Assembly: GCF_030817315.1 (NCBI RefSeq)
Contig: NZ_JAUSZF010000003.1
Coordinates: 1 to 64,000 of the forward strand
Length of the DNA: 64,000 nucleotides
Direction: 5' to 3'
From: Sphingomonas faeni
GTDB lineage: Bacteria > Pseudomonadota > Alphaproteobacteria > Sphingomonadales > Sphingomonadaceae
How positions within the stretch are numbered: the first letter of the stretch is position 1; each line of letters begins with the position of its first letter. Under the pieces are notes generated by a model. The model was not told the DNA's origin, did not search any database, and saw only the letters and a list, made by a program, of their open reading frames with translations. Position numbers and translations under genes: made by a program. Positions 62,985-64,000 of the stretch are shown one piece after another.

Positions 62985-64000
62985 TTACAGCCGCAGCGAA
63001 ACCCCTGCGACGAGCTGCCGTCCGAGCAAGTCATACCCCATCACGGTGTTGCCACGGAGCAACCCGATCCGCGAACGGCTGTCCGGGATGAGCGGCGGAT
63101 CGCGGTCGAACACGTTGTTCGCCGCCAGCCGGAATGTCATCTGCTTGTTGATGTCAAAGGTTAGCGCGATGTCGATCCAGTTGTACGAGCCGACGCCCGG
63201 GTATTGATCGCGCAGTGCGCTTGCGTCCTGCGCTGGGATGCCGGTGTCCGTAGGCGCATAGTTGTCGAGTGGCATCGCGCCGCGGTGACGCCAGTTGACC
63301 GACAGGCTGGTCGCGCGGTCCGGTGCTGTCCAGGTGGTGCGGAGCTGGTGGGCCCAGCGCGGCATGCTTTCGCCGCACAGGTTGCCGAAATACCCCACGC
63401 AGTCCCGCGGTTCGATCGTCGGCGACGACTGCGAGCCGACACGAGTCATCAGCGTACCGTTGAAGCTCATGTCGAGCCGCCCAACGGGGCCTAGGCCAAC
63501 GGTATACTGCCCCTGGAAATCCCAGCCGTGCGACTGGGACTTGTAGCCGTTGGCCGAACCGCGTGCGACCCAACCCGTTGCCGGGCTGGTCGCAGGCGAG
63601 CTGGACAGCGTACCGGTGCCGGGATTGCGGACGATGCCGCGGCAGAAATATTCGTTTCCGGTGGCCAGGCACTCGCCGATGATGTTTTGCGGCTGGAGGA
63701 AGTCGAGCTGGTCCTTGAGGTCGATCAGCCAGCGGTCGATCGATACCGTCAGGCCAGGCAAGAAGCGCGGACGCAGCACGACGCCGAACGTCTTGGTATA
63801 AGCGCTTTCCGGCGTCAGGTTGAATCCGCCCTCACGCACGGTGCATCGATCGTCCGGGCAGATCAGCGAGGCGCTGCCGTAGAGATTGTCAGGAAGGCCG
63901 GTGTTGCGGCATTGTTGCAACGTCGCGGATGGCGCGAGGCGCCCGCCATTGGGGTTCGACGGATCGACCCGGGGCGCACAGGGGTCGGAATAGAAACCTT
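62985..64000 (-). CDS. TonB-dependent receptor, C-terminal part (runs off the window)
   Basis: About 338 codons in frame to the window edge, so the N-terminal plug lies outside. Strands of the barrel are visible: YTKTFGVVLRPRFLPGLTVS, IDRWLIDLKDQLDFLQPQNI, GWDFQGQYTVGLGPVGRLDM, TSLSVNWRHRGAMPLDNYAP, YNWIDIALTFDINKQMTFRL, AANNVFDRDPPLIPDSRSR and the closing GRQLVAGVSLRL. The AANNVFDRDPP block is typical of sphingomonad TonB receptors. Ligand unknown. Confidence 0.92.
   Translation of the reverse strand, partial: GFYSDPCAPRVDPSNPNGGRLAPSATLQQCRNTGLPDNLYGSASLICPDDRCTVREGGFNLTPESAYTKTFGVVLRPRFLPGLTVSIDRWLIDLKDQLDFLQPQNIIGECLATGNEYFCRGIVRNPGTGTLSSSPATSPATGWVARGSANGYKSQSHGWDFQGQYTVGLGPVGRLDMSFNGTLMTRVGSQSSPTIEPRDCVGYFGNLCGESMPRWAHQLRTTWTAPDRATSLSVNWRHRGAMPLDNYAPTDTGIPAQDASALRDQYPGVGSYNWIDIALTFDINKQMTFRLAANNVFDRDPPLIPDSRSRIGLLRGNTVMGYDLLGRQLVAGVSLRL

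Overview
The window reads as an accessory replicon (plasmid or chromid) of a GC-rich alphaproteobacterium, most likely a sphingomonad. The case rests on a RepA-type initiator with iterons on both sides, a ParA/ribbon-helix-helix partition pair, a Ti-type TraA relaxase C-terminus followed by a DUF6118 protein, a MucR regulator of the kind common in sphingomonads, DUF5818/DUF6894/DUF892/DUF3617 small proteins and a TonB-dependent receptor. A tRNA-Pro(TGG) gene with encoded CCA lies 1.8 kb after repA, so the replicon is either a chromid or a plasmid-derived segment beside a tRNA. No chromosomal core operon is visible.

Layout. 0.1-5.5 kb: an acyltransferase and two PAS/GGDEF/EAL cyclic-di-GMP proteins. 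6.1-6.9 kb: a Phd/VapC-type toxin-antitoxin pair with an operator palindrome. 7.5-11.2 kb: a tight minus-strand operon of a 56-aa membrane protein, a lipoprotein, a multi-spanning membrane protein, an M4 protealysin-like protease and its emfourin-like inhibitor. 11.3-13.2 kb: a frameshifted DNA/RNA nuclease and a ParDE copy whose antitoxin carries two stop codons. 13.2-17.2 kb: an SRAP protein and many small proteins. 17.4-19.4 kb: transposase and relaxase debris around an intact BrnT/BrnA pair. 19.4-26.8 kb: a hybrid histidine kinase, three Crp/Fnr regulators (one frameshifted), a winged-helix regulator and DUF6894 genes. 27-29 kb: DUF892 ferritin-like protein, an ISL3 remnant and the intact second ParDE copy. 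29.3-33.4 kb: an outer-membrane barrel, a PPP phosphatase, two membrane-anchored hypotheticals, an NmrA-like remnant and an OmpR-type regulator whose receiver has lost its phosphorylation residues. 33.8-35.2 kb: MucR and a decayed HWE kinase. 35.7-42.9 kb: a 2395-aa autotransporter. 43-45.6 kb: remnants and small genes. 45.7-48.4 kb: replication module. 48.8-53 kb: tRNA, small genes, a dead HigB/HigA-like pair and parA. 53.6-55.0 kb: a complete IS3-family element with 3-bp target duplication. 55.4-55.65 kb: a 26-unit, 8-bp tandem array ahead of an HNH-like gene. 56.6-62.8 kb: HAD hydrolase, serine resolvase and accessory gene (both frameshifted) next to a Tn3-like terminal repeat, a duplicated HAD fragment, truncated traA, DUF6118. 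63-64 kb: the 3' part of a TonB receptor gene that runs off the window.

Taken together, this is a stability and stress-response replicon: several addiction modules, partition and replication functions, regulators and envelope proteins are kept, while conjugation genes survive only as fragments. Many genes carry a single frameshift. Most of these lie outside long homopolymers, so they look like real decay, but read-level checks would be needed to exclude sequencing error. All calls come from reading the sequence and recalled family features; no database search was run.
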